Assembly: GCA_963700735.1 (NCBI GenBank)
Contig: CAVOYR010000007.1
Location: 186,001-250,000, forward strand
Length of the DNA stretch: 64,000 bases
Direction: 5' to 3'
Source of the DNA: Anderseniella sp963700735
GTDB taxonomy: Bacteria > Pseudomonadota > Alphaproteobacteria > Rhizobiales > Aestuariivirgaceae
How positions within the stretch are numbered: position 1 is the stretch's first letter; every line of letters begins with the position of its first letter. The notes under the pieces are model-generated. The model was not told where the DNA came from and ran no database searches. It saw only the letters and a list, made by a program, of their open reading frames with translations. Position numbers and translations under genes: made by a program. Positions 18,315 to 26,668 of this stretch are shown here, piece after piece.

Positions 18315-18925
18315 GCGGCCAGTTCCCGCGCAATGCGCTCGGCCTCGTCCACGTCTTCCGGCCGGTTGACATTGAAGAACGGATCATGCGGCTGGCTGGC
18401 AAACTCCACCGCCACCAGCTTGTACCGCGCGGTCCAGGCGTCCACCTTGCGCACATCCTCGTCCACCAGCGCATGGCGCAGGTCATCGGCCAGCCGCACC
18501 GGCCACAGCCCGAACACCGGATGATGGCGTCCGTCCGACGCTGCACAGGCCATGCCGGCCCCCTCGTTCGCAATGGCAGCCAGCATCCGCTCCACGAAGT
18601 CCGTGGGGAAGAACGGCGTGTCCGTTGCCGCCGTCGCCACCCATTCAGCGTCCGTATTGCTGCGGGCCCATTCCAGCCCGGCCAGCACCCCTGCCAGCGG
18701 TCCGGCAAAGCCTTCCACGGTGTCAGCCACCACCGGCAAGCCGTACGCCGAGAACCGGTCCGGGTCGCCATTGGCATTGAGGATGACGCGCGACACCTGT
18801 GGTTCAAGACGCTCGATCACATGGTCCAGCACATGCCTGCCGCCCAGCCGTACCAGCCCCTTGTCGCCACCGCCCATGCGCCGCGCCAGGCCACCAGCAA
18901 GAATGCAGCCCACGACCTCACTCAT
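18311..18925 (-). CDS. mobA: Molybdenum cofactor guanylyltransferase MobA
   Basis: The 204-residue nucleotidyltransferase attaches GMP to molybdopterin to give the bis-MGD cofactor. The GTP-binding motif LAGGLARRMGGGDKGLVRLGG starts at residue 9, and later segments WVATAATDTPFFPTDFV and HHPVFGLWPV match the family. The ATG at 18925 (MSEVVGCILAGG) is the start; it overlaps the end of fdhD by eight bases. An upstream in-frame extension lies wholly inside fdhD and is not family-like. Confidence 0.94.
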   Translation of the reverse strand: MSEVVGCILAGGLARRMGGGDKGLVRLGGRHVLDHVIERLEPQVSRVILNANGDPDRFSAYGLPVVADTVEGFAGPLAGVLAGLEWARSNTDAEWVATAATDTPFFPTDFVERMLAAIANEGAGMACAASDGRHHPVFGLWPVRLADDLRHALVDEDVRKVDAWTARYKLVAVEFASQPHDPFFNVNRPEDVDEAERIARELAA

Positions 18926-19811
18926 CACCGTCAGCTCCCTTGCGCCGGTGCTTGCGATCTTCATCTGCCGCCTCTGTCGCGTCGGCATCGAACTCGATGC
19001 GGTCCACGCCCGATAGCGCCAGGAACCGTTTGCCGCGGGCGCGCCCGATCACCGTCATGCCCACCTGACGGGCAAGGTCCACGCCCCACGCGGTAAAGCC
19101 AGACCGCGACACCAGTATGGGAATGCGCATCGCGGCACATTTCAGGATCATTTCCGACGTCAGCCGCCCGGTCGTGTAGAAGATCTTGTCATCGGGCGTG
19201 ACCTTGTTGAGGAACATCCAGCCGGCAATCTTGTCGACCGCGTTGTGCCGGCCAACATCCTCCAGGTAGACCAGCGGCTTGTCCTGCCAGCACAGCACGC
19301 AGCCATGGATCGCGCCCGCCTTCAGGTAGAGCGACGGCGCGGTGTTGATCTTCTTCGTCAGGGCATAGAGCCAGCTCGTCTTGACCACGGCATCCGGCGC
19401 CAGCCTGATGGTCTCGAAGTTCTCCATCATGTCGCCGAACACGGTGCCCTGCGCGCAGCCCGAGGTGCGCGTCTTTTTCTTCATCTTCTCCTCGAAGTTG
19501 GTCTCACGCACCGTGCGCACAACGATCACCTCGAGGTCATCGTCATGGTCGATGCCGGTGATCTCGTCGTCCGGCTTCAGCATGCCCTGGTTGAGCAGGT
19601 AGCCCACGGCCAGCCAGTCCGGATGATCGCCGATGGTCATCGCCGTAACGATCTCCTGCGCGTTGAGATAGATCGTCAGCGGGCGCTCGTGCACCACGTG
19701 GGTTTCGACTTCCGCGCCAGACTGGTCAATGCCGGTCACGCCGCGCGACAGGCGCACGTCATCCGGATCAGGCACGATGGCAAACTCGGCAATGTCTCGC
19801 GGACGGCTCAT
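18918..19811 (-). CDS. fdhD: Formate dehydrogenase accessory sulfurtransferase FdhD
   Basis: The 297-residue protein belongs to the FdhD family, which transfers sulfur to the molybdenum cofactor of formate dehydrogenase. Family landmarks are HERPLTIYLN, GYLLNQGML, LEDVGRHNAVDKIAG, YTTGRLTSEMILKC and ARGKRFLALSG. The usual active-site CxxC is changed here: Cys119 in TSGCAQGT is kept, but the second cysteine position is Gly. A separate CVLC lies at residues 171-174. The last 30 residues are charged and poorly conserved. It overlaps the MOSC gene by four bases and mobA by eight, inside one operon. Its likely client is the formate dehydrogenase encoded upstream at 21-26 kb. Confidence 0.92.
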   Translation of the reverse strand: MSRPRDIAEFAIVPDPDDVRLSRGVTGIDQSGAEVETHVVHERPLTIYLNAQEIVTAMTIGDHPDWLAVGYLLNQGMLKPDDEITGIDHDDDLEVIVVRTVRETNFEEKMKKKTRTSGCAQGTVFGDMMENFETIRLAPDAVVKTSWLYALTKKINTAPSLYLKAGAIHGCVLCWQDKPLVYLEDVGRHNAVDKIAGWMFLNKVTPDDKIFYTTGRLTSEMILKCAAMRIPILVSRSGFTAWGVDLARQVGMTVIGRARGKRFLALSGVDRIEFDADATEAADEDRKHRRKGADGDE

Positions 19812-20389
19812 GCGTGCGAGTATAGCCGCTGCGGCGGGATGTGCAGCACGATCTCGTCGCCTACCGCGATGCTGCCTTCCTTCTCGACCCAGGCCACCAG
19901 CCCGCGCTTGTGTTGCGCAGCCTTTGGAAACTGCCAGCCCTTGCCGGGCAGATGCTGCTCAATCACGTCACCTACCTGCCGGCACGGTGCATTCTCGCCA
20001 TCCACGATCAGCGTGGCGCCGGATGAAAACATCATCCGGGTTGAGGGCGGCAACAGGGTCAGTTCCGGAATGCCCGACGTGACGAGGTTTGCACCCAGCC
20101 ACTCCGGCTTCAGCGGCCCTGACTGCATGATTTCGCCCACCTCGGCCAGCTCCTCCTGCGACACGATCGACACCTGCCGCGTGTTGGCAATCGGCACACC
20201 ACGCTTGTACTGCTGCAACACCCGCGAGTCAGACTTGTAGATGCGGCTCGAATGGCAATCGCCCACGATCCCGTCGAACACCAGCCCGAGCCGGTCGACC
20301 GCCGCCTTCTGCAGCCCCGCCCCGCGATCAGGCGAAACCAGCAAGGCGGTGACGCGCCCGGTCAGCCTGGATTTTTTCAGAACAGCCAT
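19808..20389 (-). CDS. MOSC domain-containing protein
   Basis: The 193-residue protein has a MOSC fold, related to the C-terminal domain of molybdenum-cofactor sulfurases: FDGIVGDCHSSR, NTRQVSIVSQEELAEV, WLGANLVTSGIPELTLLPPSTRM, and GENAPCRQVGDVIEQ with a conserved Cys. MOSC proteins bind sulfurated or metal-bound pterin cofactors or carry persulfide. It is the first gene of the operon that also encodes FdhD, MobA, MobB and MoeA, so it most likely acts in cofactor delivery or sulfuration for formate dehydrogenase. The precise reaction is unknown. Confidence 0.85.
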   Translation of the reverse strand: MAVLKKSRLTGRVTALLVSPDRGAGLQKAAVDRLGLVFDGIVGDCHSSRIYKSDSRVLQQYKRGVPIANTRQVSIVSQEELAEVGEIMQSGPLKPEWLGANLVTSGIPELTLLPPSTRMMFSSGATLIVDGENAPCRQVGDVIEQHLPGKGWQFPKAAQHKRGLVAWVEKEGSIAVGDEIVLHIPPQRLYSHA

Positions 20390-20499
20390 GATTTATCCTT
20401 ACCTGGTCTTGCGTCTTGTATACCATCACAAGCTGCGCAGTGGCACCGTCCCCACCGGGTTGCTGCACCGGTTTTCCACCCCTCGAAGGCTTGCCCCAG

Positions 20500-21360
20500 A
20501 TGCTCCAGACCTCCGGTCACTCTGCCGCCGCGCGCGGTACCTTGCTCGTTGCAGCATCCGCCGTGCTGTGGAGCATGGCGGGCATCTTCACCAAGGCGGC
20601 AGAGACCAGCGAGTGGGGCGTGATCTTCTGGCGCTCGGTTGTGTCCATCGTGCCGATCCTTCTGTATGTGCGCTGGAAAGACGGGCCGGGCCAGTGGGGC
20701 CAGTTGCGCCGCATGGGCGCACCGGGCTGGGCCGTGGTGTTCATCGGCGCTGCCGCCACCGTGTGTTTCATTGCCGCGTTCAAGCACACCTCGGTTGCCA
20801 ACGTCGCCGTGTTCTTTGCCTGTACGCCGTTCCTGGCGGCTGCCATCGGCTGGCTTCTGTACCGTGAAGCCACCCGGCGCTCCACGTTGCTCGCCGCAGG
20901 CGTCGCCTTCGCCGGCGTCCTTGTCATGGCCAGTGGATCACTGGGTACGCCCAACCTGAAGGGTGACGGGCTGGGCATCCTCATGGCCATCGGCATGGCC
21001 ACCATGATGGTCCTCATCCGCCGCTACTCGAGTGAACCGATGGTGCTGGCCGCCTGCGTTTCGGCGATCATCACCGCCGTCATTGCCAGCATGTTCACCT
21101 CGCCGTTTTCGGTATCAGGCCGTGATGTACTGATCATCGCGGTCTTCGGCCTGGCCTTTGCGGCAGCCCACGTGATGATGACCGAAGGCGCCCGGCTCAT
21201 ACCGGCAGCGCGTACGGGGTTGATCGGTACTCTCGAAACACCGCTGGCCCCCATCTGGGCCCTGCTCATTCTCAACGAAATGCCGCCACTGGCAACCTGG
21301 GCCGGTGGCGGCATCGTTCTGTTGGCGGTCGTCTGGAACCTGGTGCGCGGCCAGCGCTGA
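20500..21360 (+). CDS. DMT/EamA-family transporter
   Basis: The 286-residue membrane protein has ten predicted helices and paired EamA domains, from GTLLVAASAVLWSMAGIFTKAAE near the N-terminus to TGLIGTLETPLAPIWALLILNE near the end. The substrate is unknown. I chose the ATG at 20500 because helix 1 starts shortly after it; the in-frame ATG at 20416 would add 28 residues of Cys/Pro-rich sequence unlike the family. It is divergent from the MOSC operon and converges on the formate dehydrogenase gene with an 8-base gap. Confidence 0.85.
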   Translation: MLQTSGHSAAARGTLLVAASAVLWSMAGIFTKAAETSEWGVIFWRSVVSIVPILLYVRWKDGPGQWGQLRRMGAPGWAVVFIGAAATVCFIAAFKHTSVANVAVFFACTPFLAAAIGWLLYREATRRSTLLAAGVAFAGVLVMASGSLGTPNLKGDGLGILMAIGMATMMVLIRRYSSEPMVLAACVSAIITAVIASMFTSPFSVSGRDVLIIAVFGLAFAAAHVMMTEGARLIPAARTGLIGTLETPLAPIWALLILNEMPPLATWAGGGIVLLAVVWNLVRGQR

Positions 21361-21368
21361 CCGGGCTG

Positions 21369-24158
21369 TTACTCGGCTGCTTCCATGCGCCCGCTTGAGG
21401 CCGGTTCAACCTTCACGGCGCAGAACTTGAACTCCGGAATCTTGCCAAACGGATCAAGCTTCGGGTTGGTCAGTTCATTCGCTGCTGCTTCAACGAAAGC
21501 AAACGGAATGAACACGGCACCTGGTGCCACCTGGTTGTCTTCGCGCACCATGATCTCGATCTCGCCACGGCGGCTGGAAATGCGCACCATGTCACCGGCC
21601 TTGATGCCGAGCTTCAGGATGTCGCGCGAGCTCATCTGCACCACCGGTTCCGGGTTCACCGCATCCAGTACGTGCGAGCGTCGCGTCATCGAGCCGGTAT
21701 GCCAGTGTTCAAGCTGGCGGCCCGTTGACAGGATGTACGGATACTCCGCGTCGGGCTGCTCATCGGGTGGCAGCACTTCTGCCGGCACCATCTTGCCCAG
21801 CCCGGTCGCAGTCGGGAACCGGTCAGAAAACACGATGTCCATGCCCGGATGGTCAGGTGCGGGGCACGGGTAAGCCACAACGTCTTCGGTGATCAGCCGG
21901 TCCCAGCTGATGTTGTCGAGCGACGGCATGGCAAGCTTCATCTCGGCAAACACGTCGGCAGGGCCCGCATAGGTCCAGCTCAGGCCCATGCCATTGGCAA
22001 TCGCCTGCGTGATCCACCAGTCGTCACGCGCTTCGCCGGGCGGGTTGATGGCCTTGCGGCCCATCTGCACCTGCCGGTTGGTGTTTGACACGGTGCCATC
22101 CTTTTCGGCCCACGCGGTGGCGGGCAGGATGACATCGGCAAACATTGCCGTTTCGGTCAGGAAGATGTCCTGCACGACGAGGTGTTCAAGCTTGGCCAGT
22201 GCATCGCGCGCATGGTTGGCGTCCGGGTCCGACATCGCCGGGTTCTCACCCATGATGTACATGCCCTTGATCTTGTCATTGTGAACCGCGTCCATGATCT
22301 CGACCACAGTCAGGCCGGGGTTGGGATCGAGCTTTGCGTCCCACAACTTCTCGAACTTCTCGAGGTTCTTCGGATCGCTCACCTTGGAGTAGTCCGGGAA
22401 CACCATCGGGATCAGGCCTGCGTCAGACGCGCCCTGCACGTTGTTCTGGCCACGCAACGGGTGCAGGCCTGTGCCGGCCCGGCCCGTCTGGCCGCACATC
22501 AGCGCCAGCGAGATCAGGCAGCGCGCATTGTCGGTGCCATGCGTATGTTGCGATACGCCCATGCCCCAGAAGATGATGGCCGCGTTTGCCTTGGCATACT
22601 TGCGGGCAACCGTGCGGATCTCTTCAGCCGAGATGCCGCAAATTGCCGCCATGTCTTCCGGCTTGAACTTGGTCAGGTGCTGCTTGAGCTTGTCGAAGCC
22701 CTCGGCGTGGGCCTGGATGTACTGCTCGTCATACAGCTTCTCCTCGACGATCACGTGCATCAGCGAGTTCAGCAAGGCAACGTCTGCGCCGTTCTTGAAC
22801 TGCAGCATGTGGCTGGCATAGCGCTTCATCGCCGTGCCGCGCGGATCCATGATGATCAGCTCGGCACCACGCTTGGCGGCCTGCTTGAAGTAGGTTGCGG
22901 CCACCGGATGGTTCTCGGTCGGGTTGGCCCCGATCACCACGATCACGTCCGAATCCTTCACCGCCGTGAACGGTGCCGTCACCGCGCCCGAGCCGATGGT
23001 TTCCATCAGAGCTGCAACGGACGAGGCATGGCACAGCCGCGTACAGTGATCGACGTTGTTGGTGCCGAAGCCGGTCCGGATCAGCTTCTGGAACATGTAG
23101 GCTTCTTCGTTCGAGCACTTGGCTGAGCCGAACCCCGCCAGCGCGTTGCCGCCGTGTTCGTCACGAATGGTCTTCAACCCCTTCGAGGCAAACTGAAGTG
23201 CCTCTTCCCAGCTTGCTTCCCGGAAGTGGGTGAGCGGGTTGAGCGGGTCCATGTTGATGCCCTTCTCAAGCCCCGGCTTGCGGATCAGCGGCTTGGTCAG
23301 GCGCTCCGGCGAGGCCACGTAATCAAAGCCGAACCGGCCCTTTACGCACAGCCGGTTCTCGTTGGCAGGTCCGCCCTTGCCCTCGACATAGGCAATGTAT
23401 TCCCGGCCTGACTTCTCGTCGGTCCGGATGTTGTAGGTGATCTGGCAACCCACCCCGCAATACGGGCAGACGCTGTCCACTTCGCGCTCGGCGCCACGGC
23501 TGCCGCGGCCATCCTCGTCCACGATGGTCTTCGGCATCAGGGCACCGGTGGGGCATGCCTGCACGCACTCACCGCACGCAACACAGGTCGATGCACCCAT
23601 CAGATCGTCGAAGTCAAACACGATCTTCTCGTGCGGGCCGCGATAGGCCATGCCAATCACGTCGTTCACCTGCACTTCGCGGCAGGCGCGCACACACAGG
23701 TTGCAGTGGATGCAGGCATCAAGGTTCACGGCCATGGCCGGGTGCGACACATCGGCCTTGGGCGCATCGTCACGCGGGAAGCGCGACACGTCCACTTCCA
23801 TCGAGTCGGCCCACTTGAAGAACGACGACTGCCGGTCGTGCGCATCCTCGCGCGACGGCTGGTCAGCCATCAGCAGCTCGATCACCATCTTACGGGCAGA
23901 CTTCGAGCGTTCGTTCTGGGAGTTGACGACCATGCCCGCAGACGGCTTGCGCAGGCACGAGGCGGCAAGCACCCGCTCGCCCTCGATCTCGACCATGCAG
24001 GCGCGGCAGTTGCCGTCGGCCCGGTAGCCGGGCTCGTCGCGCCAGCACAGGTGCGGGATGGATGTGCCTTCGCGCTTGGCGACCTGCCAGATGGTTTCGC
24101 CGTCACGTGCCTCGACTTCATGGCCGTCGAGCGTGAACTTGATAGTTGTGCCGGACAT
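21369..24158 (-). CDS. fdh1A: NAD-linked formate dehydrogenase, alpha (catalytic) subunit
   Basis: The 929-residue subunit oxidises formate to CO2 at a molybdenum or tungsten bis-MGD site. An N-terminal [2Fe-2S] ferredoxin domain has Cys38, 51, 54 and 68. Two [4Fe-4S] motifs follow (Cys149/152/155/159 and Cys192/195/198/202), then the catalytic-domain cluster Cys231/234/238/271. The metal ligand is Cys376 in DHCTRLCHAS, followed by His377; it is cysteine, not selenocysteine. The molybdopterin dinucleotide-binding domain fills the C-terminus. The organisation and size fit Methylobacterium Fdh1A. The true start at 24158 overlaps the stop of the beta gene by one base (TAATG). Metal identity cannot be read from sequence. 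Confidence 0.94.
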   Translation of the reverse strand: MSGTTIKFTLDGHEVEARDGETIWQVAKREGTSIPHLCWRDEPGYRADGNCRACMVEIEGERVLAASCLRKPSAGMVVNSQNERSKSARKMVIELLMADQPSREDAHDRQSSFFKWADSMEVDVSRFPRDDAPKADVSHPAMAVNLDACIHCNLCVRACREVQVNDVIGMAYRGPHEKIVFDFDDLMGASTCVACGECVQACPTGALMPKTIVDEDGRGSRGAEREVDSVCPYCGVGCQITYNIRTDEKSGREYIAYVEGKGGPANENRLCVKGRFGFDYVASPERLTKPLIRKPGLEKGINMDPLNPLTHFREASWEEALQFASKGLKTIRDEHGGNALAGFGSAKCSNEEAYMFQKLIRTGFGTNNVDHCTRLCHASSVAALMETIGSGAVTAPFTAVKDSDVIVVIGANPTENHPVAATYFKQAAKRGAELIIMDPRGTAMKRYASHMLQFKNGADVALLNSLMHVIVEEKLYDEQYIQAHAEGFDKLKQHLTKFKPEDMAAICGISAEEIRTVARKYAKANAAIIFWGMGVSQHTHGTDNARCLISLALMCGQTGRAGTGLHPLRGQNNVQGASDAGLIPMVFPDYSKVSDPKNLEKFEKLWDAKLDPNPGLTVVEIMDAVHNDKIKGMYIMGENPAMSDPDANHARDALAKLEHLVVQDIFLTETAMFADVILPATAWAEKDGTVSNTNRQVQMGRKAINPPGEARDDWWITQAIANGMGLSWTYAGPADVFAEMKLAMPSLDNISWDRLITEDVVAYPCPAPDHPGMDIVFSDRFPTATGLGKMVPAEVLPPDEQPDAEYPYILSTGRQLEHWHTGSMTRRSHVLDAVNPEPVVQMSSRDILKLGIKAGDMVRISSRRGEIEIMVREDNQVAPGAVFIPFAFVEAAANELTNPKLDPFGKIPEFKFCAVKVEPASSGRMEAAE

Positions 24159-25870
24159 TACGAAACGTCCTCCTTGAAGTGCGTCATGACAGTTCGGATC
24201 GGGTTTGGCGCAGCCTGCCCCAGGCCGCAGATCGAGGCGTCGGCCATCGCCGTGGTCAACTCGCCCAGCAGCGCCTCGTCCCAGGGACCGTCCTGCATCA
24301 GCTTGACGGCCTTCTCGCAGCCAACACGGCAGGGCGTGCACTGGCCGCAGGATTCGTCCTCGAAGAATTTCAGCAGGTTCACCGCCGCATCGCGCATCGA
24401 GTCCTTGTCGGACATTACCACGATTGCATGCGAGCCCACAAAGCAGCCGAGCTTGGCCAGCTCGCCGCCAAAGTCGAGCGGCACGTCGCCCTGCGAGGCC
24501 GGCAGGATGCCCCCGGATGCGCCGCCGGGCAGGTAGCCCTTGAAGGCGTGGCCCGCGGCCATGCCGCCGCACAGCGCGATCAGCTCGTTGACGGTCGATC
24601 CGGCCGGTGCCAGCACCACGCCGGGGGTCTTCACCCGGCCCGACACGGAGTATGAGCGTGGACCCTTGTGATCGCCGCGGCCCTGGCTTGAGAACCAGTC
24701 CGGCCCTTCGCTCAGGATCTTCGGCATCCAGTAGACGGTCTCGATGTTGTGTACCAGCGTTGGCCGGTTGAACAGGCCGACCTGGGCGACATAGGGCGGG
24801 CGATGGCGCGGCAGGCCACGCTTGCCCTCCAGCAACTCGATCATCGCGCTTTCCTCGCCGCAGATGTACGCACCCGCGCCCCGGCGCAGGTGGATGTAGC
24901 CGGGCTTGACGATACCGGCCTGCTCAAGCTGTGCGATCTCGCGCTGCAGGATCTTGCGCGCACACGGGTATTCGTCGCGCAGGTAGATGTAGCAGCCCTC
25001 GGCCTCGACGCCCCACGCGCCGATCAGCATGCCCTCGAGAAACTGGTGCGGACGGGTGCGCAGGTAGAGCCGGTCCTTGAACGTGCCGGGTTCGCCCTCG
25101 TCGCCATTGATGCACATGTAGCGCGGACCACTGCCGGCACGCACGAATTTCCACTTCTGTCCCGACGGGAAGCCCGCACCGCCCAGCCCCTTGAGGCCGG
25201 CCTCGAGCAGGGTGTCGATCACCTCATCCGGCGTCCTCGACCCGCCACGCAGCTTGGTGAGCTGCTCGTATCCGCCTTCGGAACGATAGTCTTCCAGTGT
25301 CTGGTAGGCCGGGACATCGGCCTGCGTTTCATGGTTGCGCGCCAGCAGCACCAGGTTCTCGACGGTGACGTTGCCGACATAGTTGTGGCCGACAGCCGCC
25401 GCCGGTGCCACGTCGCACAGGCCCATGCACGGCGCATGCAGCACCCGCACATTGGCCGGCGCATGGGCGCCAAGCGCCTTGATGATGTCCTGCGCGCCTG
25501 CCATCTCGCACGACAGCGAGTCACACACCCGGATGGTGATCTCGGCCGGCTTCGCGTCGCCTTCCTTGACCACGTCGAAGTGGTGATAGAACGTCGCCAC
25601 CTCGAATACCTCGGCCTGCGGCAGCTTCATCTCTTCGGCCAGCCCGTGCAGGTGACCGGCCGACAGGCAGCCCCAGCGGTCCTGGATCAGGTGCATGTAT
25701 TCGATCAGCATGTCGCGCTTGAGCGGGCGGTGCGCATCGAGCAGCTCGATGACCTCGTCATGGGCGGCGACATCCACCACCCGGCCCTTCGGAAAGGCGC
25801 GGCCCTTGGACTTGCCGCCACGGCCGGGACGGATCGGCTTGAAGCTGTCGCCGTTGGTATGCTTGTTCAT
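24158..25870 (-). CDS. fdh1B: NAD-linked formate dehydrogenase, fused NuoE-NuoF-type beta subunit
   Basis: This 570-residue diaphorase subunit passes electrons from the alpha subunit to NAD+. Residues 1-190 are a NuoE/FdsG-like thioredoxin-fold domain with [2Fe-2S] ligands in CDSLSC and CMGLC. Residues about 200-570 are NuoF/FdsB-like, with the FMN/NADH motifs GLKGLGGAGFPSG and GDEGEPGTFKDR and the [4Fe-4S] motif ESCGQCTPCRVGC. A fused form of this size is known for Methylobacterium Fdh1B. The N-terminal 35 residues are basic. The start at 25870 has AGGAAAC upstream; longer in-frame starts are weaker. It heads the fdh1BA operon and is divergent from a TusA-like gene across 160 bases. Confidence 0.93.
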   Translation of the reverse strand: MNKHTNGDSFKPIRPGRGGKSKGRAFPKGRVVDVAAHDEVIELLDAHRPLKRDMLIEYMHLIQDRWGCLSAGHLHGLAEEMKLPQAEVFEVATFYHHFDVVKEGDAKPAEITIRVCDSLSCEMAGAQDIIKALGAHAPANVRVLHAPCMGLCDVAPAAAVGHNYVGNVTVENLVLLARNHETQADVPAYQTLEDYRSEGGYEQLTKLRGGSRTPDEVIDTLLEAGLKGLGGAGFPSGQKWKFVRAGSGPRYMCINGDEGEPGTFKDRLYLRTRPHQFLEGMLIGAWGVEAEGCYIYLRDEYPCARKILQREIAQLEQAGIVKPGYIHLRRGAGAYICGEESAMIELLEGKRGLPRHRPPYVAQVGLFNRPTLVHNIETVYWMPKILSEGPDWFSSQGRGDHKGPRSYSVSGRVKTPGVVLAPAGSTVNELIALCGGMAAGHAFKGYLPGGASGGILPASQGDVPLDFGGELAKLGCFVGSHAIVVMSDKDSMRDAAVNLLKFFEDESCGQCTPCRVGCEKAVKLMQDGPWDEALLGELTTAMADASICGLGQAAPNPIRTVMTHFKEDVS

Positions 25871-26030
25871 TGGTGTTTCCTGCCTCCGTGCACATGCGCT
25901 ACTGCTGTTGCAGGCAAGCGCGTGTGCTGCGGGATTATCAGATCGCGCCATAATGACGTCACGCCGTTTGCGACGCAACACCAACCGATCTCGCCAGACA
26001 GAATTAAATGTTATACCGGAGAACGCCTCG

Positions 26031-26273
26031 TTGACCCCAGATCATGACCACGAACTCGACACCAGGGGGCTTCAGTGCCCGCTGCCGGTGCTCAAGGCCA
26101 GAAAGCGCCTTTCGACCATGAACCATGGAGAATCATTGAAGATTTTGGCAACCGACCCTGCTGCCGCGATCGACTTTCCACACTATTGCAGCGAGAGCGG
26201 CAACGAACTCTTATGGCAGGGTCAGGACGCGGGCGAACTGACTTTCATCATCAGGAAAACTCATGCCAAGTGA
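26031..26273 (+). CDS. TusA-like sulfurtransferase
   Basis: The 80-residue protein has the TusA/SirA fold signature DTRGLQCPLPVLKARKRL at residues 10-27, with the sulfur-carrying Cys in CPxP, followed by LKILATDPAAAIDFPHYC and a terminal FIIRK strand. TusA-like proteins carry persulfide for tRNA thiolation, molybdenum-cofactor work or sulfur metabolism. A TTG at 26031 with GGAGA eight bases upstream is the likely start; an ATG is lacking before the conserved part. It is divergent from the formate dehydrogenase operon, which makes a role in cofactor sulfuration attractive but unproven. Confidence 0.85.
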   Translation: MTPDHDHELDTRGLQCPLPVLKARKRLSTMNHGESLKILATDPAAAIDFPHYCSESGNELLWQGQDAGELTFIIRKTHAK

Positions 26274-26317
26274 GTGCATTGCATGTGTCGTTCAGGCAGC
26301 CGCAGGGCGCACGGGCC

Positions 26318-26668
26318 TCAGCCGCGTGATTCCAGCGCCGCGCGCAAATCAGGGTCGAAGCCCACGAAGACCGCTTCGCCATCAACCATCACCGGCCGCT
26401 TGATGAGCACCGGATTGCCCGTCATCAGCCGGATGGCAGAGGCTTCATCGACATTGGCCTTGCTGGCCTCGGGCAACCCGCGCCAGGTGGTGCCGCGCCG
26501 GTTCAACAGCGTTTCCCAGCCCACCTTCGCGGCCCACTTGGCGATGGTTGCTTCATCCGGTGCATCCTCGCGGATGTCATGGAACACGCTGGCAATGCCC
26601 CTGGCATCCAGCCATGTGCGGGCCCTGCGGCAACTGTCACAGTTTTTCAGGCCGTAGAACCTGATCAT
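26318..26668 (-). CDS. ArsC/Spx/YffB-family protein
   Basis: The 116-residue thioredoxin-fold protein resembles the Spx/MgsR/YffB branch of the arsenate reductase family. It begins MIRFYGLKNCDSCRRARTWL with a CxxC at Cys10 and Cys13, followed by HDIRED, LLNRRGTTWRGL and NPVLIKRPVM. The function of this branch is unclear; arsenate reduction is not proven. The ATG follows the stop of the GTPase gene directly, so the two are probably co-translated. Confidence 0.88.
   Translation of the reverse strand: MIRFYGLKNCDSCRRARTWLDARGIASVFHDIREDAPDEATIAKWAAKVGWETLLNRRGTTWRGLPEASKANVDEASAIRLMTGNPVLIKRPVMVDGEAVFVGFDPDLRAALESRG

Noticed and set aside
22980..23100. Possible selenocysteine site in the formate dehydrogenase alpha subunit
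   Set aside because: The metal-ligand codon encodes Cys376 in RLCHAS; there is no in-frame TGA.
26273..26286. TGCATTGCATG after the TusA-like gene as a fifth copy of the TGC-rich element
   Set aside because: It lacks the CA at positions 12-13 of the pattern and is not in a promoter position.
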